From: Nitrospirota bacterium
Lineage (GTDB): Bacteria; Nitrospirota; Thermodesulfovibrionia; Thermodesulfovibrionales; UBA6898
Direction of reading: 5' to 3'
NCBI GenBank assembly: GCA_021787505.1
Contig: JAJYLU010000155.1
Span: 1-5,648, forward strand
DNA length: 5,648 nt
Of the stretch, positions 1-5,648 are shown in pieces. Below the pieces are notes generated by a model, which was given only the letters and a program-made list of their open reading frames with translations, searched no databases and was not told where the DNA came from. The position numbers and the translations under genes are program-made. The first letter of the stretch is position 1; the number at the start of each line of letters is the position of its first letter.

Positions 1-815
1 CTGTTCATGCGCTCTTTCATCACCTTGTGCATCTGGTCCTTCTGGAGGACATACGTCGGCGCTCCGGTCGAGCATATGATGATATCGGTATGCACGAGTT
101 CATGGAGGAAGTCCTCGAACTTCACCGGTTTGCCGTTGAACTCGCGCGCGAGTTCGCATCCCCTCTCATAAGTCCTGTTGACGACCATCACGTCCTGGAC
201 CCCGTTGTTCATGAGGTGGCGGGCCGCCAGCTCGGCCATCTCGCCGGCGCCGAGGAGCATGAAGGATTTGCCCCCAAGGTCAGTGAATATCTTTTTGGCG
301 AGTTCCACGGCAGCGAAGCTTATCGAAACGGCGTTCTCGGCGATCCGCGTTTCGGTCCTGACCCGCTTGGCGGTAGATATCGCCTTTTTCATGAGCTTGT
401 TCAGGAGGACGCCGGTCGTCTTTTTCCCGAGCGCGAAATCGAAGGCGTCCTTAATCTGGCCGAGGATCTGGGGCTCACCGACCACCATCGAATCGAGGCT
501 CGACGAGACCCTGAAGACATGCCGTATCGCGTCCTCGCCGTTATGGACGAAAAGGGATTTTTCAAACTCCTGTCTCGGCATCCCGTGCAGGGAGGACAGG
601 AAATCTTTTATATGGTCCGCGGCCGCTGAAGTGTTGTTTACACACGTATAAAGCTCGACCCTGTTGCAGGTCGAGAGTACCGCCGCCTCCCTCACCTCGG
701 GGATTTTCCTCAGCCCGAATATGCCCTCTTCGAGTTTGGGACCGTTAAACGCGAGCTTCTCCCTGATCTCGACGTTAGCCGTCTTGTGAGTTACTCCTAA
801 GACCAGGACCTTCAT
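1..815 (-). CDS. hemA: Glutamyl-tRNA reductase, 3' end cut by the window edge
   Basis: HemA reduces glutamyl-tRNA(Glu) with NADPH to glutamate-1-semialdehyde, the first committed step of C5-pathway tetrapyrrole (heme) synthesis in the cytosol. The minus-strand reading starts at ATG 815 (MKVLVLGVTHKTANVEIREK) and stays open for 271 codons to the edge, so no stop is visible. The catalytic domain has the STCNRVE motif with the nucleophilic cysteine at residue 50, the usual position, then H99 and the family segment MVVGEPQILGQ at about 110-120. A Rossmann NADPH-binding domain follows, with LLGAGEMAELA near 187-197 and VVNRT further on. Family members are roughly 410-450 residues, so the end of the NADPH domain and the C-terminal dimerisation domain lie outside. 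The start overlaps the ccsA stop by one base (TGATG), and there is no clear Shine-Dalgarno, so translation probably depends on ccsA. Identification is essentially certain from the motifs. Confidence 0.97.
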   Translation of the reverse strand, partial: MKVLVLGVTHKTANVEIREKLAFNGPKLEEGIFGLRKIPEVREAAVLSTCNRVELYTCVNNTSAAADHIKDFLSSLHGMPRQEFEKSLFVHNGEDAIRHVFRVSSSLDSMVVGEPQILGQIKDAFDFALGKKTTGVLLNKLMKKAISTAKRVRTETRIAENAVSISFAAVELAKKIFTDLGGKSFMLLGAGEMAELAARHLMNNGVQDVMVVNRTYERGCELAREFNGKPVKFEDFLHELVHTDIIICSTGAPTYVLQKDQMHKVMKERMN

Positions 816-817
816 CA
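813..817 (-). promoter_or_regulatory. TGATG stop-start overlap, ccsA to hemA
   Basis: On the minus strand the ccsA stop TGA (817-815) shares its A with the hemA ATG (815-813). The upstream bases are the last ccsA codons and contain no good Shine-Dalgarno; the nearest purine run, AAGAG, is about 15 bases away. This arrangement is a known setting for termination-reinitiation coupling, and here it would tie HemA output to translation of the membrane protein. The overlap is read directly; the coupling is inferred. Confidence 0.75.
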
Positions 818-1633
818 GAATATGTGTTTGCTCTTAAGGATGAAGTTAACCCCGAAGAACGTGAAAAGGACTACGCAGAACCCGAGGATCGATAGTATCG
901 CGGCGCGCTTTCCCCTCCAGCCGGCGATGAGTCTCACATGGAGGACGACCGCATAGATGAACCAGGTGATCAGGGACCAGACTTCCTTCGGGTCCCATCT
1001 CCAGTAGCTTCCCCATGCGCTTTCGGCCCAAAGGGCCCCGGTAATAATCGCGAGCGTAAGGAGCGGAAACCCGAGGGTGATCAGCCTATAATTTATCTCG
1101 TCGAGTATCTGGAGGCTCGGCAGCCTCTGAAAAAGACCGCCAAGGTGCTTTGATTTGACGTAATGCTCCTGCAGGAGATACATGATCCCTATCCCGAAGG
1201 CCATCGCGAAGGCGGCATCCCCGACAAAGGCGAGCACCGTATGGATCCCGAGCCAGTAGCTCTGCAGCACCGGGCTCAGCGGCTCCATCTTGCGGGGAAG
1301 CATCGAGGAAGAGAGCATCACCAGGAATACGATAGGCATGATAAACGACCCGAGAAGGCCGATTTTATAACGATACTCGAGGAAGAGAAAGATCAGTACG
1401 ATACACCATGCGAAGAACGAGGAGGCCTCGTGCAGGTTGGCGATCGGGATATGGCCGGAAATTACATAGCGGGCAACGATATTGGAGGTATGGAAAAGAA
1501 ACCCTATTACAGCAAGACTGAGCATGATGGTCGAACTCGTCTTCGTGCTCTTGAAGAGCTCCAGCACGCAGACGATCGACGCCGCGAAATAAAACGTAAG
1601 GGCAAGTTCAAAGAGATAAATTTCGACGCCCAT
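815..1633 (-). CDS. ccsA: Cytochrome c biogenesis / heme-handling membrane protein, CcsA (HemX-like) family
   Basis: This 272-residue integral membrane protein of the CcsA/CcmC/CcmF heme-handling superfamily has about eight hydrophobic segments. The tryptophan-rich WWD motif lies at about 202-219 (key residues W207, W211, W213, D214, E217, W219), and family-type histidines are at H68, H131, H232 and H270. In System II, CcsA with its partner ResB/CcsB exports heme and attaches it to apocytochromes c; no partner gene is visible here. The related HemX of Bacillus also sits beside hemA and affects HemA levels, so a HemX-like role is a real alternative. I chose ATG 1633, which overlaps the upstream stop as TGATG, just as the ccsA-hemA junction does. 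A TTG at 1654 would add seven residues but overlaps the upstream gene by 22 bases and has no ribosome site. The protein ends only two residues after H270, which is short for this family. Confidence 0.9.
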   Translation of the reverse strand: MGVEIYLFELALTFYFAASIVCVLELFKSTKTSSTIMLSLAVIGFLFHTSNIVARYVISGHIPIANLHEASSFFAWCIVLIFLFLEYRYKIGLLGSFIMPIVFLVMLSSSMLPRKMEPLSPVLQSYWLGIHTVLAFVGDAAFAMAFGIGIMYLLQEHYVKSKHLGGLFQRLPSLQILDEINYRLITLGFPLLTLAIITGALWAESAWGSYWRWDPKEVWSLITWFIYAVVLHVRLIAGWRGKRAAILSILGFCVVLFTFFGVNFILKSKHIF

Positions 1634-1635
1634 CA
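1631..1635 (-). promoter_or_regulatory. TGATG stop-start overlap, small gene to ccsA
   Basis: The small gene's TGA (1635-1633) shares its A with the preferred ccsA ATG (1633-1631). The context is TTCTGATG, the same eight bases as at the ccsA-hemA junction, and both upstream proteins end in Phe. No Shine-Dalgarno is visible before this ATG. The overlap decides the ccsA start over the TTG at 1654. Coupled translation of all three genes is inferred. Confidence 0.7.
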
Positions 1636-1860
1636 GAAGCAGCCGAGCTGACAATCTTTGATCTTGATGCCCAATTCATCGGCAGCAGCGCCGACTTCCT
1701 TGTAGGAAATGCCGAGATCCTCAGCCAATTTCCGTGCCGCAGCGCATGAAAGTCTCCCGTCGGTGACTTTCTTCAACATCTTTTCCTTCAGCTCTTTTTT
1801 CATCCTTAATACGCTCGCTAACCCCGCGGAAAGACCAAGGGGAGTATGCTCGCTATCCAT
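1633..1860 (-). CDS. Small HTH-like protein ending in a C-x3-C-F motif, function unknown
   Basis: This is a 75-residue cytosolic protein with no signal peptide or membrane segment. Residues 20-33 are a basic, probably helical stretch rich in Lys. Residues 36-66 read as helix-turn-helix: LSCAAARKLAEDLG, a short turn ISY, then KEVGAAADELGIKIK. It ends in CQLGCF, giving cysteines at 39, 70 and 74. I recall short bacterial proteins with this CQLGCF-type ending but cannot name a characterised one, so no function is assigned. It leads a tightly overlapping set with ccsA and hemA, which suggests a role linked to heme or cytochrome c supply, perhaps as a regulator or metal/redox-binding protein; that is inference. 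The start is uncertain. ATG 1860 is given, but ATG 1803 (MKKELKEKMLKK) would drop 19 less typical residues. Neither has a well-spaced Shine-Dalgarno; AAGG directly abuts the second. Confidence 0.75.
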   Translation of the reverse strand: MDSEHTPLGLSAGLASVLRMKKELKEKMLKKVTDGRLSCAAARKLAEDLGISYKEVGAAADELGIKIKDCQLGCF

Positions 1861-1907
1861 TTAAAAACAAGGACTTTCAGCGAACTTTTCACTGTAAATC
1901 AACTTTA

Positions 1908-1937
1908 ATAATACAATAATACTGACGGAAAACACAA
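1908..1937 (-). promoter_or_regulatory. Candidate sigma70-type promoter for small gene-ccsA-hemA
   Basis: The minus strand reads TTGTGT (1937-1932), an 18-base gap, then TATTAT (1913-1908), in the AT-rich 99-base space downstream of the DUF4912 gene. The -10 box matches the consensus at 5 of 6 positions; the -35 is weak. A start near 1901 would give a leader of about 40 bases with no clear Shine-Dalgarno. The rest of the gap shows no strong terminator for the DUF4912 gene, so read-through from upstream is also possible. Confidence 0.35.
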
Positions 1938-1959
1938 TTTAGCAGCCCCAAGTTGCGGC

Positions 1960-2832
1960 TCAGTAGCCTGAGGGCACCCCGGATTCGAACAACTTCTGGG
2001 CGATGCCGAGTTCATCGGGGACGACCAGCTCAGGCATCGACACCTTTTCGGACTTCAACACGGCAGAGAATTCTTCGCCCTGCCAGAGCCCTATCTCTAT
2101 TGCTACTTCCCTGCCGGGCATCCCGATCTCGAAGAACCCGCTTCCTATGCGTCCGTCCAAAAGCATATCGAAGAATCTGTCGCGGTGGAATTCCCAAGAC
2201 CTTTCACCGGAAGTGACGTCGAACACCCTCATAATGATCGGTGTGCCCTCATCTGGTACCTGCTCCTTTTTTATCTCCCAGTCGACGAATATCACGTGCG
2301 GGTCCACCGACATAAGGATCACCTCGTCTTCTCCGTATTCCCCGGGCAATTCTCTGGGGCCGGTTTTCGGCACTGCAAAGGCCCGGGGCAGGGAAGCCTT
2401 CTTTTTAGTTTTCAGGGACTTTGTTTCTTTAGCCGGTATTTTAGTCGTAGGGGAAAAACTGCCCGCCGGTTTCTTTGCCGGCTTTTTCGGGACCGTTTTT
2501 GTCTCGGTCTTTAACGGGGCCTTCTTCCTGGCGGAAACCCGGGACGCTATCTTTACCGCTGAAGAGGTTGCCTTTCCTGCGGTCTTCGACGGCCCCCTGA
2601 GGGTTTTTTTTATGCGCGAAGGTTTTGCAATTTTTTCCGCTAATTTTGCAGAAGGCTTTGCCGCTTTCTTCGTCTTCACTGACCGGGTCGGCTTGCCGGC
2701 CGGCTTTTTTTTCACGTCCTTCTTTGCTATTTCAGATATCGAAGTGCCGGCCTTTTTCAGAGACGCGCGTTTGCCCTGCCCGGTCTTCTTTGGCGGGGCA
2801 ATGGTTTTTTTCTTTTCGGCAGGTTTTTTCAT
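1960..2832 (-). CDS. DUF4912 protein with a long lysine/alanine/proline-rich N-terminal tail
   Basis: This 290-residue protein has two very different halves. Residues 1-150 are low-complexity and strongly basic, with about 43 Lys and 7 Arg against about 6 acidic residues and repeated KKPA/KPAGK-type units. They resemble the disordered tails of histone H1-like bacterial proteins. Residues about 160-290 fit the DUF4912 family: LPGEYGEDEVILMSVDPHVI, then FVDWEI, a VFDVTSG segment, GSGFFEIG and a C-terminal beta-rich region. DUF4912 has no established biochemical function; the basic tail suggests binding to nucleic acid or another polyanion, which is inference. The gene lies 45 bases after polA with no terminator between, so the two may share a transcript. 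ATG 2832 lacks a Shine-Dalgarno; a TAAAAT box at 2850-2845 is a weak -10 candidate. Two runs of eight A lie in the coding strand of the tail. I see no signal peptide or membrane segment. Confidence 0.85.
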   Translation of the reverse strand: MKKPAEKKKTIAPPKKTGQGKRASLKKAGTSISEIAKKDVKKKPAGKPTRSVKTKKAAKPSAKLAEKIAKPSRIKKTLRGPSKTAGKATSSAVKIASRVSARKKAPLKTETKTVPKKPAKKPAGSFSPTTKIPAKETKSLKTKKKASLPRAFAVPKTGPRELPGEYGEDEVILMSVDPHVIFVDWEIKKEQVPDEGTPIIMRVFDVTSGERSWEFHRDRFFDMLLDGRIGSGFFEIGMPGREVAIEIGLWQGEEFSAVLKSEKVSMPELVVPDELGIAQKLFESGVPSGY

Positions 2833-2877
2833 TGTACAGGCGTTATTTTACCAAATCGCGGCCTATAATACAGCCCC

Positions 2878-5517
2878 CTAATGTGCCTCCGCCCAGTTTC
2901 TTCCGTGACCTATCTCGACCTTGACCGGAACTGCGAGCGGCAAAGCTCCCTCCATCTCATCTCTTACAAGGTCCTTTACTTTATCGAGCTCATTTTCCGG
3001 AAGCTCGAAGAGGAGTTCGTCATGGACCTGAAGGATCATCCTGGCCGTAAGGGACTCCTTCTTCAGTCTCCCGGAGATATTGATCATCGCAAGTTTTATG
3101 ATGTCGGCGGCTGTGCCCTGGATCGGTGAATTCACCGCGAGCCTCTCGCCCAGCTGTCGGGTATTTTTGTTATGGCTTACGATCTCCGGGACCGGCCTCT
3201 TTCTTCCAAAAAGGGTGCGCACAAACCCCTTTTCAGCAGCCTCCGCAAGCACCCTTTCGGTATATGCCCTCACGCCCGGATGGCGGTCGAAATATTGCGT
3301 GATATACCTCTTTGCGTCTTCTCTTTCGATGTTCAGCGTCTCCGACAGGCCGAAGGCGGATATCCCGTAGATCACCCCGAAATTGACGGTCTTCGCGGTC
3401 CTCCGCATCTCTTCCGTTACCTTGTCGATCGGCAGCCCATAGAGTTCGGCGGCGGTCCTTGCGTGGATGTCGAGCCCCCTGTTGAAGGCTTCAATCAGCC
3501 CCTCGTCTCCGCTCATGTGGGCGAGCACCCGAAGCTCCACCTGGGAGTAGTCGGCCGAAAGCAGGATATTCCCCTCTTCGGCGATAAACGCCTCGCGTAT
3601 CCGTTTTCCCCATTCGCCCCGTATCGGTATGTTCTGAAGATTGGGATCGCTGCTGCTCAGTCTGCCGGTTGCAGTCGCGGTCTGGTTGAAGGACGTGTGG
3701 AGGCGGCCGGTCTCCTGGCTCACCAGCGCGGGCAGTACGTCGAGGTAGGTTGTTTTCATCTTTGTCAGGCTGCGGTAATGGAGCACCTCCCTCGGCAGTT
3801 CGTGAAATTCCGCGAGCTCTTCCAGCACATCCATCCCGGTGGAATAGCCGGTCTTCGTTTTCTTTGTGGGGCTCAAACCAAGACTCTGGAAGAGTATCTT
3901 GCTCAGCTGTTTGGGGGAGTTGATGTTGAATTCCTCTCCGGCGAGGAAGAATATCCTCTTCTGAATACTCTCTATCTCCACCGCCATTGCTGACGACATG
4001 CGGCGCAATAATTCCGAGTCGATCCTTATTCCGGCCTTTTCCATTTCGATAAGCACGCCGATAAGCGGCATCTCGATATCGAAATAGACCTTTTCGAGCC
4101 CCTCGTTCCGGACCTTCCGGAAGAGGAGATCTTTCAGCTCATAGCTGAGCGCCGCATCCTCGGCGGCATAGGATGTGGCCTCTTCTATGGTCACCCCGGC
4201 AAATGAAGCCCTTTTTTTCAGGACTTCTGCGAACGATTTCTTCCTCTTCGAGAGATACTCGAAGGAAATCTCCCCGAGACTTGGGGTCGCCTTGTTCGGA
4301 TTTAAGAGATAGGCCGCTACCATGGTGTCATAGCACATACCTTCCACTGCCACGCCCTCCCTCCCCATGAGCATGATGTCGTATTTGAGGTTATGCCCTA
4401 TCTTTGCGATTTCTTTATTCCCGAGCACCCCACCGATATGCCGCAGCACTTCAGTCTTGTCCGGCTGTCTTCCCATCCCTTCGTAAGCATGTGCAACAGG
4501 GATGTACGAGGCCTTTCCTTTTTCGGTGCATACGGCGATCCCCACAAGGCTGTCGGTCAGCGGATTCCTGCCGGTCGCCTCCAGATTAAAGGCGATTTCG
4601 TTCTTTGCCGAAGACAAGACCTCCTGAAGTCTCCCTATGGATCCGATCGTCTCATATTCGCACGCTGTCTCTACGGACGGGATGAGCTTCATCAGGCTCG
4701 TGAACTCGAATTCCCGGAAGAGCGGCAGGAGTGCCAGCCAGTCCGGCTCCCGAAGCCTGAATTCCTGCGGGGCGACATCGATCGGCACCGAGGTGTCTAT
4801 CGTCGCCAGTTTTCTGCTCAACTGGACGATCTCCCTGCTTTCGGATACCATTTTACGCAGTTTTTCCCTTTTTATCCTTTCGGGGTGATCGAGAAGCTCG
4901 TCGAGACTGCCGAAGAGCAAGAGGAGCTCCTTCGCTGTCTTTTCACCGACGCCTTTGATCCCGGGGATATTGTCCACCGAATCTCCCATCAGCGCCATGA
5001 ATTCCGTTACCCTCTCCGGGCCGACGCCGAACCGCTCCCTGACATAATCGGGACCGAGGACCCTCTCCTTCATCGGGTCATAAATCCTGATGTGGTCGTC
5101 CACGAGCTGCAACATGTCCTTGTCGGCAGTCACAATAAATACCTCATGCCCCTCTTCGGCAGCCTTCCTGGCTATCGTACCGATGAGGTCGTCGGCCTCA
5201 TAGCCGGGCATCTCGAAGATCGTGATACGAAAGCCGGATATCATTTTCCTGATGAAAGGCAGCTGGGCGACCAGATCGGAAGGCGTCTCGGGCCTCTGGG
5301 CCTTGTATTCCCCGTATAGTCTGTGTCTTTCGGTCAGCGCCGGAGAGTCGAACGAGACGACCAGCCCGTCGGGCTTTTTTTCTCTTATGATCTTCAGCAG
5401 CATGTTCGTGAAGCCGTATATCGCGTTTGTCGGAAAACCCTTCGAGTTCGTAAGGCTTTTTATGGCGTAAAATGCACGGTAGACGTACGAATTTCCATCG
5501 ATCAGATAAAGGTCCAT
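2878..5517 (-). CDS. polA: DNA polymerase I (5' nuclease, 3'-5' exonuclease-like and polymerase domains)
   Basis: This full-length 879-residue family A polymerase acts in Okazaki-fragment processing and excision repair. Residues 1-280 form the 5' nuclease with its metal-binding acids present: D7, D57, E107/D109/D110 in EADDLIGT, D132/D134, and D179/D182 in GDSVDNIPGIKGVGEKTA. Residues about 290-470 form the 3'-5' exonuclease domain. ExoII (NLKYD, D380) and exoIII (YAAEDA, Y450/D454) are intact, but exoI reads FNLEA, so Asn311 replaces the first catalytic Asp (E. coli D355) while E313 remains. Proofreading may therefore be reduced. The polymerase domain has motif A DYSQVELR (656-663), motif B RRTAKTVNFGVIYG (705-718) and motif C QVHDELL (830-836), all complete. 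The start MDLYLIDGNSYVYRAF matches the usual N-terminus, so ATG 5517 is firm. It has no Shine-Dalgarno and lies five bases after a TATAAT box. The DUF4912 gene follows after 45 bases. Confidence 0.98.
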   Translation of the reverse strand: MDLYLIDGNSYVYRAFYAIKSLTNSKGFPTNAIYGFTNMLLKIIREKKPDGLVVSFDSPALTERHRLYGEYKAQRPETPSDLVAQLPFIRKMISGFRITIFEMPGYEADDLIGTIARKAAEEGHEVFIVTADKDMLQLVDDHIRIYDPMKERVLGPDYVRERFGVGPERVTEFMALMGDSVDNIPGIKGVGEKTAKELLLLFGSLDELLDHPERIKREKLRKMVSESREIVQLSRKLATIDTSVPIDVAPQEFRLREPDWLALLPLFREFEFTSLMKLIPSVETACEYETIGSIGRLQEVLSSAKNEIAFNLEATGRNPLTDSLVGIAVCTEKGKASYIPVAHAYEGMGRQPDKTEVLRHIGGVLGNKEIAKIGHNLKYDIMLMGREGVAVEGMCYDTMVAAYLLNPNKATPSLGEISFEYLSKRKKSFAEVLKKRASFAGVTIEEATSYAAEDAALSYELKDLLFRKVRNEGLEKVYFDIEMPLIGVLIEMEKAGIRIDSELLRRMSSAMAVEIESIQKRIFFLAGEEFNINSPKQLSKILFQSLGLSPTKKTKTGYSTGMDVLEELAEFHELPREVLHYRSLTKMKTTYLDVLPALVSQETGRLHTSFNQTATATGRLSSSDPNLQNIPIRGEWGKRIREAFIAEEGNILLSADYSQVELRVLAHMSGDEGLIEAFNRGLDIHARTAAELYGLPIDKVTEEMRRTAKTVNFGVIYGISAFGLSETLNIEREDAKRYITQYFDRHPGVRAYTERVLAEAAEKGFVRTLFGRKRPVPEIVSHNKNTRQLGERLAVNSPIQGTAADIIKLAMINISGRLKKESLTARMILQVHDELLFELPENELDKVKDLVRDEMEGALPLAVPVKVEIGHGRNWAEAH

Positions 5518-5522
5518 GGGAG

Positions 5523-5552
5523 ATTATACCCGCATAACCGGAAACGTGTAAA
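5523..5552 (-). promoter_or_regulatory. Strong sigma70-type promoter abutting the polA start codon
   Basis: The minus strand reads TTTACA (5552-5547, 5 of 6 matches to TTGACA), an 18-base spacer, then a perfect TATAAT (5528-5523). Only CTCCC separates the -10 box from the polA ATG at 5517, so normal promoter geometry puts the transcription start at or within a base or two of that ATG. Just upstream of the -35 are two adjacent near-identical 7-mers on the plus strand, CGCAATC and CGCAATG (5554-5567), which could be an operator half-site pair or chance. Confidence 0.7.
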
Positions 5553-5648
5553 TCGCAATCCGCAATGAGGTAGGGTGTCCCACTCGAAATAATTGGCCTA
5601 TTTCTGTTATAGTTTCTCACGGAATTATAGCCCCATTCATTATCGAAG
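5553..5648 (+). other. Non-coding region upstream of polA; neighbouring gene not in window
   Basis: I see no credible coding sequence in these last 96 bases. Two promoter-like boxes are present. On the plus strand, TGTTATAGT (5605-5613) looks like an extended -10 and could serve a divergent gene beyond the edge, though no -35 is at the right distance. On the minus strand, TATAAT (5629-5624) could be the -10 of a second, upstream polA promoter, whose -35 would fall across the window edge. Both are weak calls from short motifs in AT-rich DNA. Confidence 0.25.

Noticed and set aside
27..629. 200-codon plus-strand open frame at the left edge
   Set aside because: Complement of hemA, whose minus-strand reading has all family motifs but no stop inside the window.
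1941..1975. Short GGCT/AGCC hairpins around the DUF4912 stop codon as a terminator
   Set aside because: Stems are only about four base pairs and no real T-run follows directly on the minus strand.
2465..2487. Terminator-like GCCGG/CCGGC stem followed by five T on the plus strand, and a similar GC block before T8 at 2705-2712
   Set aside because: Both lie inside the DUF4912 coding region and follow from repeated Pro-Ala-Gly and Lys codons on the other strand; there is no plus-strand gene to terminate.
2003..2881. 292-codon plus-strand open frame rich in Phe opposite the DUF4912 gene
   Set aside because: The Phe/Ala richness is simply the complement of Lys codons (TTT/TTC) in the basic tail. 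The minus-strand frame carries the DUF4912 domain.
4393..5319. 308-codon plus-strand open frame opposite polA
   Set aside because: Antisense shadow of the polA 5' nuclease and exonuclease region; no recognisable domain. The same holds for the plus-strand frame at 3172-3993.
5571..5585. GGGTGTCCCAC block upstream of polA as a transposon end or operator
   Set aside because: A single short motif with no inverted partner, target duplication or transposase in view.
5198..5620. 140-codon minus-strand reading frame overlapping the polA start from a GTG
   Set aside because: It lies mostly inside the 5' end of polA in another frame, and the polA domains there are unmistakable. The composition is arginine-rich, as expected of a shadow frame.

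Overview
The window holds five genes, all on the minus strand. In transcription order they are polA (DNA polymerase I), a gene for a lysine-rich protein with a DUF4912 domain, a gene for a 75-residue cysteine-containing helix-turn-helix-like protein, ccsA (a cytochrome c/heme-handling membrane protein), and the first two thirds of hemA (glutamyl-tRNA reductase, cut by the left edge). Almost everything is coding. The only non-coding stretches are about 45 bases between polA and the DUF4912 gene, about 100 AT-rich bases between the DUF4912 gene and the small gene, and about 130 bases upstream of polA. I see no rRNA, tRNA, CRISPR array, insertion sequence or phage gene.

The organism is a bacterium with moderately high GC. 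It makes tetrapyrroles by the C5 (glutamyl-tRNA) route and probably matures c-type cytochromes by System II. A ccsA-like gene directly upstream of hemA is, from memory, typical of Nitrospirota and deltaproteobacterial-type anaerobes. That placement is inference; no marker here settles the phylum.

The layout suggests two units. The first is polA plus the DUF4912 gene, led by a good sigma70-type promoter whose -10 box lies five bases from the polA ATG. The second is small gene-ccsA-hemA, with a weaker promoter candidate in the AT-rich gap. Both internal junctions of the second unit are one-base TGATG overlaps within the same octamer TTCTGATG, which suggests translational coupling. HemA makes the first committed precursor of heme, CcsA-family proteins carry heme across the membrane for cytochrome c, and the small protein is placed to act in or on that pathway, though its function is unknown.

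The points most worth a second look are: an apparently leaderless polA mRNA; loss of the first catalytic aspartate of the PolA proofreading site (Asn at 311) while the other exonuclease residues remain; the small Cys-rich protein coupled to ccsA-hemA; and the histone-H1-like tail on the DUF4912 protein, encoded through two 8-A runs. I found no convincing new multi-gene defence or mobile system here.
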